From the NCBI GenBank assembly GCA_036924085.1, contig JAVGWX010000025.1, positions 25,364,488 through 25,428,487 of the forward strand: a stretch of DNA of 64,000 nt. Direction: 5' to 3'. Source of the DNA: Ariolimax columbianus (lineage: Eukaryota; Mollusca; Gastropoda; Stylommatophora; Arionidae). Below the pieces are notes generated by a model that was given only the letters and a program-made list of their open reading frames with translations, was not told the DNA's origin and did not search any database. The position numbers and the translations under genes were made by a program. Below, one piece after another: positions 22,133 through 31,269 of the stretch; position 1 is the first letter of the stretch, and each line of letters starts with the position of its first letter.

Positions 22133-22838
22133 TTGGGAGAAAACAATATTAGAAAGATAGATAAGGAAAGGGACCTAGGGGTTATAATAGATCATACAGG
22201 AAAGGTGAGTGAGCAAGTTAAGGTAGCAGTGAAAAAGGCAAATGCAATGTTAGGTATGATAAAAAGAAATATTAAACATAGGAGCAAGGAAGTGATCGTC
22301 AAACTGTATAAAGCTTTAGTTAGACTTAGATTGGAGTACTGTGTACAGGTGTGGAGTCCTTATCATAGAGGGGACATAAACATGCTAGAAAGAATACAAA
22401 AAAGAGCGACAAAGATGATAGTGGGATTCCAGAATTACAGTTATGAGGAACGACTCAGAAAAACCGGCCAACAGTGTCTCGAAGAGAGAAGAATTCGTGG
22501 TGACTTAATACAGGTTTATGATGATCAGAGGAATCGATAAATTAGACTGTAACAAGTTTTTTTAAATACAGCCACCTACAATAACACGAGGACATAGCTA
22601 CAAGCTGACTAAAGAGAGGTCCAGGTTAGATATTAGGAAATATTATTTTAGTCAGAGAGTGGTGTCTGCTTGGAATGCATTGCCAGGGGAGGTAGTGGAG
22701 GCAGGGACAGTTAATGCATTTAAGAATAAACTGGATGCGCATAGCTTTTAGAGCAAGGTGATGTAAATGTAACTGGTTGTATACAGACTCTGCAGGGTCT
22801 TCTAAACCAGTATAAAAACGTTTAGTTAAGTTAAGATC
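22133..22838 (+). mobile_element. CR1-like LINE 3' half
   Basis: A 135-codon frame encodes GENNIRKIDKERDLGVIIDH, VKVAVKKANAMLGMIKRNIK, YKALVRLRLEYCVQVWSPYH, QKRATKMIVGFQNYSYEERL and LEERRIRGDLIQVYDDQRNR, then frameshifts before the usual KMIRGMDKLDYNKFF. The same one-off deletion (gtttatgatgatcag) occurs in the minus-strand copy at 53632-54303, so the two share a recent source. The complete 3' UTR hairpin and TTAAGTTAAG tail are present. Confidence 0.87.
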
Positions 22839-23022
22839 ACAGGCTTCATTAGTCTGCTAATTAAATATTGGTAACACAAACACTTCCAGATATTAAAATA
22901 GATCTTTCTAGAAAATATAAGCATAGGTCTCATACATGTGAGATTCACCACGACTAGGTACAAACCACAGCCTTATATATTTTTCAAATACATTTTAACA
23001 ACCACTCAAACAAATTACTTAC

Positions 23023-23192
23023 TTTCTGTGTCCAAGCACCAGGCCATATAGCATTCATCCAGTACTCAGCGACTTGAATTGCCCTGTCATTCGCCTTCCG
23101 CATGTCACTCTTGTCACATGTATCCGGATAGTTCGGATAAATCCTCAGATGACCTGGATCTTGTAACGCACCGTAGTCACATGTAACGCAGC
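23023..23192 (-). CDS. Candidate exon of an unidentified gene
   Basis: A 170-nt minus-strand block ends in AGAAA|GTAAGT, a strong donor, and may begin after TCTTTCAG, a short acceptor tract. In one frame it reads CVTCDYGALQDPGHLRIYPN, then YPDTCDKSDMRKANDRAIQV, then AEYWMNAIWPGAWTQK. The frame stays open for about 13 codons upstream of the acceptor, and the polypyrimidine tract is weak, so the 5' border is uncertain. The amino-acid composition looks like a real folded protein with paired cysteines. I do not recognise it and it matches no LINE family here. Confidence 0.38.
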
Positions 23193-23347
23193 CTGAAAGA
23201 CCCCATTTCTTCTTGTTCTTCCTACATCGTGATACACCACTTCAAAGTCTATGTATTGTATTCCAAAGTGAGTAGGGAAAGTGATGTCCACTGGGCAGTT
23301 CCTCCTAAAGCTTTATCCCTGGGTCCTGTATCCTTTAGTGTCATGGG

Positions 23348-23600
23348 GGGAACGGCGTGGGCTAGTGGTTAAGTGACACGGCTCACAACCAGAAGGTGCT
23401 GGGTTCGATCCCCATCACAGCACCGGTCATTACCCCAAGGGAGCAAACCCTTAGAAAATGCAGGAGTAAGCAGACCCTTACATAATATGCATGCTGAAGT
23501 CGGATGTACTGGGCCGACAGGTGCAAAATAAAAACCACAGTGCAACGCACACCGCCTTGGGGAATAGAGAAATAAGGCGAACACCAAAAAAAAAACCCAA
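23348..23600 (+). mobile_element. SINE3, tRNA-derived, with a domain shared with element X
   Basis: The head has A-box-like TGGGCTAGTGG and a consensus B box GGTTCGATCCC. The body contains ATGCTGAAGTCGGATGTACT followed by GGGCCGACAGGTGCAAA, nearly the same as a block in element X. The tail is A-rich (AAAAAAAAAACCCAAAAAAA). Confidence 0.82.
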
Positions 23601-25142
23601 AAAAAATTTCATAATTCAGTGCGACGACTTTAAGGTTTTGACTGTACAGACTTTCTTGATTTAAGGAAACACACAAATAAAATAAGTTTTCTGTTCACTG
23701 ATTCACAACAATGAGCCGATGTATCACCATCTGAAAAAAATCCTGAACAATATCCCTAATCCCACTGACATGTGTACACAAACAAAATTATTTTTTTTAA
23801 ATAACAAAAATCACATATTTCCCAATTGCAAGTTGTTTTTAAACTGAAGAATATTGTTTATCCTCGAAGTACCACTATTTTGGTATGCATTGAAGACATG
23901 TCTTTGTTTAAACATATCAAAATGTGAGGTAATTTTGCTGAAAATAACTTAAAATTTTCAACCACATGTTTTCAGTAAAATGTGAAAATTATTATAGCTA
24001 ATAACGTGAAACTAAGAGCATCTTTCAACATGGATTATCTGTGGTTGGAAGCTTGTTCAGGTTTGGATAAACAAGCAGAATTATTGAGCTGTGAGTAAAC
24101 ATTTTTTTATTTGGGGTTTAAAACTAAACTATCTCACTATAATTTCTTTTACACTAATTCTGCACACCCACATGTACAATATCTTTATTCCATTCTATTC
24201 GCCATCCATTTATAAATTGTTTAGTATATAATATGAGATATTTTTATGAAACATTACTTATAATATATTGGTCTCAAGAGAGTGATATTGTGTGGTAAAC
24301 AAATTTAGAAGTGAATGAATTAATATGCTGCAATATCAGCATGTTTAAAAAAAAATAATATTCAAAATATTGTCATTTGCCTAACAAATGTATAACATGC
24401 TGGTAATTCTGGTAAGAAGAAAGTGCTGAGATTTTAGAGCCAAAGATGTGCTGTTTGTACTGTGTCATGTGGTTACTTGGTCGCTGTTATTGAGAGGTAA
24501 GGTATTCACCTCTCAAAACAATGAGCGAAAAAAATGGGCGATTAAATCCTGCAAGTTTCATGCGACCCCTGGTCTCACGGGACATGGAACCAGAGTTGCC
24601 TCCAGTTGTCTTAACACTGGTCCAAGGTAGCTTTGGACCAGTGAGTGAGGTTGATGACCAATGCAGTTTCTTCCTCATAATTCAAATACAGGGCAAGTTA
24701 CCTCATCAAGACAAAACCATCCGATGTCGTGATTATCGCTTTTGATTATGGACATTTGATTGTCAGTTCCACTGGAGCCCTTAATAATTTTTATTTTATC
24801 ATTGATAGGTCAACTAATGTGACTTGTTATAAATGCTTCAATAATCTGTTATCTATGCAAGAATAGTTACATCTTCCGGTCCTGTGCTAACATTTCCAGA
24901 TCTGTCCCCGTCTCTCCTGCCGTCACTGTGTTTGTCACAAGATCTCTTATACAAGAGTGTTTAGGTATGACTAATTCTCTTGTATAGGAAATTCCAGAAC
25001 AGAGACCATCTTGTAATGCTATCAGGTGTTTTCCATAATGTGTGCCTTATACAACATCAGCCGTTTATCCTTACGTCAAGTTCCCTGACGCCTGTCCAGT
25101 TTTTTCCCCCACAGTTCCATATTAGTGATATCGCAACACATT
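23601..25142. other. Unassigned AT-rich region
   Basis: No repeat array or LINE motif is visible. A 74-codon plus-strand frame at 24521-24745 (MSEKNGRLNPASFMRPLVSR...) has no splice borders or family I recognise, so I do not call it a gene. Confidence 0.35.
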
Positions 25143-25920
25143 TTAATCCCAGCAACAGAAGCCACAAAAGAATACGTGCGGGGGACATCTCGGTAGTCCT
25201 ACCACCGCTCTGCTATGGTTGCAAAACCTGGTCCCTAACAAAAGCAGCGGAGAACCAGCACATGCATCTCTTGAAAGACACCTTGTGGGCATAAATCTCA
25301 GACAACAGGGGTAAAGCAAACGACACAATAAATAATTTTTAAAAAAAAAACAAACAAACTGTCATACAACATTTTTCCCAAACATTTTGGGGTAGTCGAG
25401 GCGTTTTGAAGGCTGAGGACTACAGACCGCTTCGCCACTGCTGTCGCCACGTCGTGTGCTGGCTATCTTTGTTTATTTCACCCCCAACAGAAAAACAACA
25501 TATACCATCCCGGGGATTCGAACCGCTGCCCTCCTTGTCGGCAGGCAGGCCCTGAAACCAATAGGCCACGCGCTACTCACTACACAATAACGACATCCAA
25601 ATGTCACATACCAAGGATATCCTACAGCACGTCAACCATTTGAAACACCGCTGGGTAGGTCATATAGCTAGTAGATAATACGAAAGATGGAGTACCATAA
25701 AAACAATCTGGTAATCGCATGACAAAAAGAGACCTCGGGGATGGCCCCCAAATCGTTGGCGAGATTCGCTTGACAAGCACAACACACAGGACCCCCACAA
25801 CAGACAGACTACTCTCCCACTGAACAACATGTGCCTGTGACAGAAATGACTGGATCCTAAGTTCGGATCCGCACAAGGATGACCACTCCTTGGGGAAGAA
25901 CGAGTTGAACAAAGAATTTA
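25143..25920 (+). mobile_element. LINE thumb/C-terminal fragment split by SINE2
   Basis: 25143-25331 reads LPPLCYGCKTWSLTKAAENQ, then KDTLWA and an ISDNRGKANDTINN-like linker. After SINE2 the frame resumes as ILQHVNHLKHRWVGHIA, ERWSTIKTIW and RWRDSLDKHNTQDPHNRQTT with stops. The arrangement (CETW-like thumb, WxGHxxR, RPxxRWRD) is a standard APE-LINE C-terminus, though I cannot place it among the other families here. Confidence 0.7.
25332..25581 (-). mobile_element. SINE2, tRNA-derived, nested in a LINE
   Basis: The minus strand begins GTAGCGCGTGGCCTATTGG (A-box region), then GGTTCGAATCC (consensus B box), a body with GACGTGGCGACAGCAGTGGC, and an A/T-rich 3' end (AAAAAAAAAACAAACAAAC on the plus strand). 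An exact 9-bp TSD ACACAATAA lies at 25323-25331 and 25582-25590. A diverged relative lies at 30425-30590. Confidence 0.88.
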
Positions 25921-26132
25921 ATCCCGCCGTTCGGCACAGGCATCCATTGCTGATAGCTTGAACAATTTGCGTTGTAGTTTTGCTTGTACCTCACATCACA
26001 GAGTCATACAACAGGAAGCACACTTTACATTGGAGTTGAAAATCTCTATTATAGTGGTGGACTTAATTTCTTTTGACTTTCATTATGACCCTAAAGCAAT
26101 GAAAACTTATTTTTTTGTATTTGGTATATATA

Positions 26133-26557
26133 CACGAGGTGTGTTTAAATGAAACCGGACCAAACTGCACCAAGTGAACATACGTATGATGCACATGATG
26201 ACGTCACTTCTGGTGTAAACAGCACATACCAACCACATTGTTAACCTGTTATTCACTGTTGTCTTCAACACACTTTTGTCACTATACACTGCCTGCATTT
26301 TGCAATGAATGTCAACTGGTCAACATCCTTCAGATGTTAGAAACCGAATCACCGCTCGCTAATAAACTCTGGATGGATTCTGTATCACACCCGCCATGTT
26401 TTTAACAGTCTGCTGAAGAAACTGAGTTGGAGGACAATGAAATTTTGCAAACTTGACTGTTGGTATGTGCTGTTTACACCAGAAGTGACCTCATCATGCG
26501 CATCGCACACATGTTCACTTGTTGTAGTTTGGTCCAGTTTCATTTAAACACATCTCA
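26133..26557 (-). mobile_element. Internally deleted mariner-like element
   Basis: Terminal inverted repeats: left GAGGTGTGTTTAAATGAAAC continuing CGGACCAAACTGC; right, read inverted, GAGATGTGTTTAAATGAAAC continuing TGGACCAAACTAC. TA occurs at both outer edges. The interior, read on the minus strand, keeps only the N-terminal helix-turn-helix part of a mariner transposase (IRFLTSEGC, PVDIHCKMQAVYSDKSVLKT) with stops. At about 425 bp it is a MITE-like derivative of the mariner whose pieces also occur at 35672-36245 and 39935-40990. Confidence 0.82.
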
Positions 26558-27590
26558 TATCTATCTGTACCTCCTACTTTCTCTATTTCGCTACCAAGAC
26601 AGGTAAACGATTCTGTCTCTTTTAGTATTGTCTCTTCTAATGATTCTGTCTCTTTTAGTTTTGTCTCTTCTAATGATTCTGTCTCTTTTAGTATTGTCTC
26701 TTCTAACGATTCTGTCTCTTTTAGTTTTGTCTCTTCTAATGATTCTGTCTCTTTTAGTATTGTCTCTTCTAATGATTCTGTCTCTTTTAGTTTTGTCTCT
26801 TCTAATGATTCTGTCTCTTTTAGTATTGTCTCTTCTAACGATTCTGTCTCTTTTAGTTTTGTCTCTTCTAACGATTCTGTCTCTTTTAGTTTTGTCTCTT
26901 CTAATGATTCTGTCTCTTTTAGTATTGTCTCTTCTAATGATTCTGTCTCTTTTAGTTTTGTCTCTTCTAACGATTCTGTCTCTTTTAGTTTTGTCTCTTC
27001 TAATGATTCTGTCTCTTTTAGTATTGTCTCTTCTAATGATTCTGTCTCTTTTAGTTTTGTCTCTTCTAACGATTCTGTCTCTTTTAGTTTTGTCTCTTCT
27101 AATGATTCTGTCTCTTTTAGTATTGTCTCTTCTAATGATTCTGTCTCTTTTAGTTTTGTCTCTTCTAACGATTCTGTCTCTTTTAGTTTTGTCTCTTCTA
27201 ATGATTCTGTCTCTTTTAGTTTTGTCTCTTCTAATGATTCTGTCTCTTTTAGTATTGTCTCTTCTAATGATTCTGTCTCTTTTAGTTTTGTCTCTTCTAA
27301 CAATTCTGTCTCTTTTAGTTTTGTCTCTTCTAATGATTCTGTCTCTTTTAGTTTTGTCTCTTCTAATGATTCTGTCTCTTTTAGTATTGTCTCTTCTAAT
27401 GATTCTGTCTCTTTTAGTTTTGTCTCTTCTAACGATTCTGTCTCTTTTAGTTTTGTCTCTTCTAATGATTCTGTCTCTTTTAGTTTTGTCTCTTCTAATG
27501 ATTCTGTCTCTTTTAGTTTTGTCTCTTCTAGTTTTGTATCTTTTAATGATTCCATCTCTTTTAGTTTTGTCTCTTCTAACACAATGTTGT
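26558..27590 (-). mobile_element. LINE thumb fragment largely replaced by a minisatellite
   Basis: On the minus strand the last array units run into ESFTCLGSEIEKVGGTDRYE, a recognisable variant of the FxYLGSxIxxxGGTxxD block at the start of the thumb of L-E-like LINEs. The mariner derivative then cuts it off. The upstream flank (27590-27630) is too short and repetitive to assign. Confidence 0.55.
26585..27585. repeat. 33-bp minisatellite, about 29 copies, open in several frames
   Basis: Unit GATTCTGTCTCTTTTAGTTT followed by TGTCTCTTCTAAT, 33 bp. Two unit types alternate (agtTttg or agtAttg, and taatg or taacg), often as a 99-bp three-unit block. Since 33 is a multiple of three and the unit lacks stops in several frames, there are 355-373 codon frames on both strands (for example KETESLEETKL repeated on the minus strand). 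I consider these non-coding. Confidence 0.93.
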
Positions 27591-27664
27591 TGTTGTAAGG
27601 TGCTTTTTATTCTCATAATCTTTGGGTTTTTTCTCTCCCCATCATCATCATGTAGCATGTCCTT

Positions 27665-28255
27665 TGCAGAACATCGCTCTCACAACAGCAGATCTGTAAG
27701 ACTCTCGATCTCTAGCCAGAACATCACGCTCACAACAGCAGATCTGTAAGACTCCATCTCTAGCCAGAACATCGCTCTCACAACAACAGATCTGTAAGAC
27801 TCTCGATCTCTAGCCAGAACATCACGCTCACAACAGCAGATCTGTAAGACTCCATCTCTAGCCAGAACATCGCTCTCACAACAGCAGATCTGTGAGACTC
27901 TCGATCTCTAGCCAGAACGTCACGCTCACAACAGCAGATCTGTAAGACTCCATCTCTAGCCAGGACGTCGCTCTCACAACAGCAGATCTGTAAGACTCCA
28001 TCTCTAGCCAGAACGTCACGCTCACAACAGCAGATCCGTAAGACTCGATCTCTGGCCAGAACGTCACTCTCAACAGCAGATCTGTAAGACTCGATCTCTG
28101 GCCAGAACGTCACGCTCACAACAGCAGATCTGTAAGACTCGATCTCTAGCCAGGATGTCACGCTGACAACAGCAGATCTGTAAGACTCGATCTCTAGCCA
28201 GGATGTCACGCTGACAACAGCAGATCTGTAAGACTCTCGATCTCTGGCCAGAACT
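27665..28255. repeat. 48-51-bp minisatellite, about 12 copies, in the L-B C-terminus
   Basis: Unit CTCACAACAGCAGATCTGTA followed by AGACTC(TC)GATCTCTAGCC and AGAAC(A/G)TC; length varies by small indels. On the minus strand it encodes LARDRESYRSAVVS, the last codons before the FCKGHAT end of L-B. CAGAAC occurs at both edges of the array. Confidence 0.9.
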
Positions 28256-28559
28256 CCCAACTCTACGCTGACATCTTCAGGACCTCTGCGATGTCTTGTG
28301 TCCATCTTCTCCTCAGTCTGCCTCTGCCCCGTTTTCTATTTCTAAACACCATACCCTCCAGTAACGTTTTCTTGAGCCTATTATGGCGTTTGATGTGGTC
28401 AAAATATTTCAGTTTTCTGGACAAGATATTGTTGACTAACCAATATTCTTCTAAATCCAGTTCTTATAGGATGTCTGCATTTTTCCTCTTTGCCATACAT
28501 GGTATTTTGAGTATTTTCCTGCAGTATTGTAGTTCAAAAGACAATCTTTTTTCTTAAGT

Positions 28560-28735
28560 ACTTGTGTTGTGGTCTTATTTTTTTTCTTATCTTCTTATTC
28601 TTCTTTCTTATTTTATTATTTTTATTTTATTTATATTTTATTTATTTCTTTTTTTTAAATTTTATTTTGTATATATATATATATATATAATTTTATTTAT
28701 TTATTATTTTATATTCTTTCTTATTTTATTCCCCC
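28560..28735. repeat. T/A-rich low-complexity tract
   Basis: TTTTATTT-type simple sequence with an (AT)n run at about 28671-28690. The plus-strand open frame over it is a composition artefact. Confidence 0.8.
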
Positions 28736-29105
28736 TCTGCATTGTCATAACCATCCTCCACCTGACTTCCTTCAGGCAATCTCCAATGTTGCTTATAATT
28801 GGGCCTAGGTACTGAAAACTTGTGACTTTCTCAATCTCTTATTCTAGAATAACTTTAGATTTGGTCTGTGCTCATTATCTTGGTTTTACTTTTATTCGGG
28901 AATAGATTTTGGTCTCCGCTGTGTTGTTTTACCGACAGGATCATCCGTTCTAGCCTTGCAAGCTCTCTTTGAGAGAACAACTGTGTCATCTGCATACCTG
29001 AGCTCTGGTATCTCTTTCCTCGAAATCCTGGTATTCAATCAGGCATGTATGTCTGATGCTAGGTAGTCAACTGTTGAGTAAACTCATTTCGCTTTTGTTG
29101 CTTTG

Positions 29106-29290
29106 CTGTATCATGTTGAGCCCAGTGTCTCCTTCAGGCCATCACAGATTCCATTTCCCGCTACGTCATCTAAAGTTGTAGGGCCACCACGACATCACTC
29201 TACATGTCAATCGGTTATCTGGCATGCGCACCACATGGCTGGCAAATCTGTATTTTTTGTAACAGAGCGACATCTGCGATGTCAGTGAAG
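29106..29290 (-). mobile_element. L-F-like LINE fragment
   Basis: The minus strand reads SLTSQMSLCYKKYRFASHVV followed by RMPDNRLTCRVM, the WxGHVVRMPDERLPKK block of RTE-like LINEs with substitutions. The fragment is short and the ends are uncertain. The stretch 29291-29654 contains nothing further that I can assign. Confidence 0.5.
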
Positions 29291-29654
29291 GAAGTTTGAC
29301 ATCTGATATCCCTTTCCAACCAAATATTACTAACCGTACATTACGAAAGTCGGAACTCTCTACAACCAAAAGAGCAGTATTGTTCAGACTTTCTGTATGT
29401 AGCCGTTCATTTTTATATTTAATTAGAACAGCCGTCACTATGCAAGGACAATTAAGTCGCATACCGGCGACCAAGGATTTTCATGAAGTAAGCAGCATAG
29501 CAGCGACACTCGTGGCTCTAAGTTTTTTCTCTCTGTGTGTCCTCAAATCCACCGTCTGTGACCATTCATCAAGAATAATTATTTTATTTGACATGTGGCA
29601 GAAATTGGTCATACAGCATGTGGATCACAGGGACATTGTTGGGAGGAAAGTTAT

Positions 29655-30135
29655 CGGGTCACTACACCAAACTAGCCATATTCCCCCCAAATATATAGGG
29701 TCACTACACAAAACTAGCCATATTCCCCCCAAATATATAGGGTCACTACACAAAACTAGCCATATTCCTCTCCACCCCCCCCCCCCCCCAAATATATAGG
29801 GTCACTACACAAAACTAGCCATATTCTTCCCAAATATATAGGGTCACTACACAAAACTAGCCATATTCTTCCCAAATATATAGGGTCACTACACAAAACT
29901 AGCCATATTCTTCCCAAATATATAGGGTCACTACACAAAACTAGCCATATTCCTCCCAAAATATATAGGGTCACTACACAAAACTAGCCATATTCTTCCC
30001 AAATATATAGGGTCACTACACAAAACTAGCCATATTCTTCCCAAAATATATAGGGTCACTACACAAAACTAGCCATATTCTTCCCAAATATATAGGGTCA
30101 CTACACAAAACTAGCCATATTCCTCCCAAAATAAC
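29655..30135. repeat. 42-bp minisatellite, about 11 copies
   Basis: Unit GGGTCACTACACAAAACTAG followed by CCATATTCTTCCCAAATATA and TA. One unit near 29770 contains a poly-C expansion. I see no parent transposon in the flanks. The following 30136-30424 is unassigned. Confidence 0.92.
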
Positions 30136-30424
30136 TAAGAAGGGTTGTGCGTGAGCTTATAATAGCAGAGCGTGGAGCACAGCACTACCGAAACCACCCC
30201 CGCAAGAGCATATTCAGCTTTTGCTGAGACTTCCTGAAAAACCTCCAAAATATGGTCAACAACATTGATCATAACTCCCTCCCTCCCTATTTATAGCTCT
30301 AATAATATCCAATATTTTGGTTGATTTTCCTCGTCAACCCTATGATAATATTCACATCCAATTTTGAAAATCTTCCAATGTTTTTCTCGTTCACTATCAA
30401 CAAAAGAAAAATCTACTGTTTAAG

Positions 30425-30590
30425 CAGTAAAGGGGTTTTATAGTCCGAGAACTACGAGCCACTTCGTCACTGCTGTCGCCACGTTGTGGTGCTGACTATG
30501 TTTATTTCACCAACAACAGAAAATCAACATATGCCTTATCAGAGATTTGATCTGCTGCCCACCTTCTCAGCGGGCGGACATTGAAACAAA
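30425..30590 (-). mobile_element. Diverged SINE2 copy
   Basis: It shares the SINE2 body in minus orientation (GACTACGAGCC/GACTACAGACC, CACTGCTGTCGCCACGT, TTTATTTCACC, ACAACAGAAAA) and ends in a degraded B-box/A-box region (GATTTGATCTGCTGCCCACC). Confidence 0.68.
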
Positions 30591-30596
30591 ATCAGT

Positions 30597-30785
30597 TCAG
30601 TTCATCCCGTAACCCATCAGGTCGTTGGGGCACACATGATGACACTCCCAAAATCCCATGCCATCCCTCTCTGTCTGTCACCGCCTGTCGTATCTCACCG
30701 TGACGAAGGCCTGACCACTCAGTGATGTTGTCCACCCACCTCTTCCTTTGACGTCCTCGCCCTCTCTGTCCCGGTACGGAACCAA
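30597..30785 (-). mobile_element. L-D-like LINE C-terminal end
   Basis: The minus strand encodes GQRGRGRQRKRWVDNITEWS, then GL-RHGEIRQAVTDREGWHG and SSCVPQRPDGL, the C-terminus of the L-D group. It begins near 30785 and ends at the CATCCCGTAACC terminus. It lies just downstream of the RFK stop codon. Confidence 0.68.
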
Positions 30786-30824
30786 ATATACTAATGTTAA
30801 AAAAATGTTAACCAGATAACATAT

Positions 30825-30830
30825 TTTAAT
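30825..30830 (-). promoter_or_regulatory. Possible RFK polyadenylation signal
   Basis: ATTAAA on the minus strand, 66 nt after the RFK stop codon, in an A/T-rich 3' flank. It is the common variant of AATAAA. No transcript evidence is available. Confidence 0.35.
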
Positions 30831-30895
30831 TATCCTTAATGATACATTTTGATATATAAATAGATTATCTAAAACAGAAATTGTCTAAACAGCTT

Positions 30896-31269
30896 CTACA
30901 TGAAATCCTCAGTTTTTGAAAGACCATTCTCGACGATCTCGGACTCTTTACATAAAAAGTCGTTTGTGGAGATTACAGATGAGATCTGAGAGTTGACAGA
31001 ACACAATTTCTGATTTTTTTCAGACCCACATATAACAGCAAACTTATCAACAGTACAGGAATCCTGATATAGAGAAGGCAATATACAATTCCGTGTGTGG
31101 TCCTGATGCATAAGTTTATCACTATGTACTGTTGGTGTAGTGGTAGTTCCTGGAATGGCTGCCGGTGGTGCTGACAAGAATGGATCAATTTTGTACTTCA
31201 AACAGATCGGTTCCTCCAGATGTTTGTTAGCCTCTGCAATGTCGTTCTGTATGGCAGATATCAGAGCCT
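30896..31269 (-). CDS. RFK: RFK exon 4 with long C-terminal extension
   Basis: Acceptor GTTGATTTTCAG|AGGC. It encodes EALISAIQNDIAEANKHLEE, the usual terminal helix, then continues through a Pro/Thr-rich linker (SAPPAAIPGTTTTPTVHSDK) and a Ser/Cys-rich tail to TAG at 30896-30898. The tail after the helix is about 100 residues, shows no domain I recognise and looks disordered. The exon is open throughout, but only the first third is supported by family conservation. Confidence 0.88.

Larger units (their letters stand above)
27630..29050 (-). mobile_element. L-B LINE pseudogene containing a minisatellite and AT-rich insert
   Basis: The minus strand carries a palm remnant at about 29000 (IPELRYADDTVVLSK, with an intact YADD), a YLGP-type thumb block at about 28800, and the C-terminus at 28560-28255 (LEEYWLVNNILSRKLKYFDH, IKRHNRLKKTLLEGMVFRN, RGRGRLRRRWTQDI). 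After the array come LKDMLH-like terminal codons and a GATGATGATG 3' end at 27640. An AT-rich stretch interrupts it at 28560-28735. Confidence 0.7.

Noticed and set aside
24521..24745. 74-codon frame MSEKNGRLNPASF... as a first exon
   Set aside because: No donor site, no recognisable family and no neighbouring exon; kept only as unassigned sequence.
25143..25920. LTR retrotransposon or endogenous retrovirus
   Set aside because: No long terminal repeats, protease, integrase or tRNA primer site were found anywhere in the window; the RT motifs (CETW-type thumb, GRPRRRW tails) are of non-LTR type.
26515..27749. Open frames of 355, 355 and 373 codons on both strands
   Set aside because: They are produced by a 33-bp tandem unit lacking stops in several frames. 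The same DNA is open in both directions, so it is a repeat artefact, not three genes.
29296..29799. 167-codon plus-strand frame
   Set aside because: Its second half is the 42-bp minisatellite and its first half has no motif or splice border.
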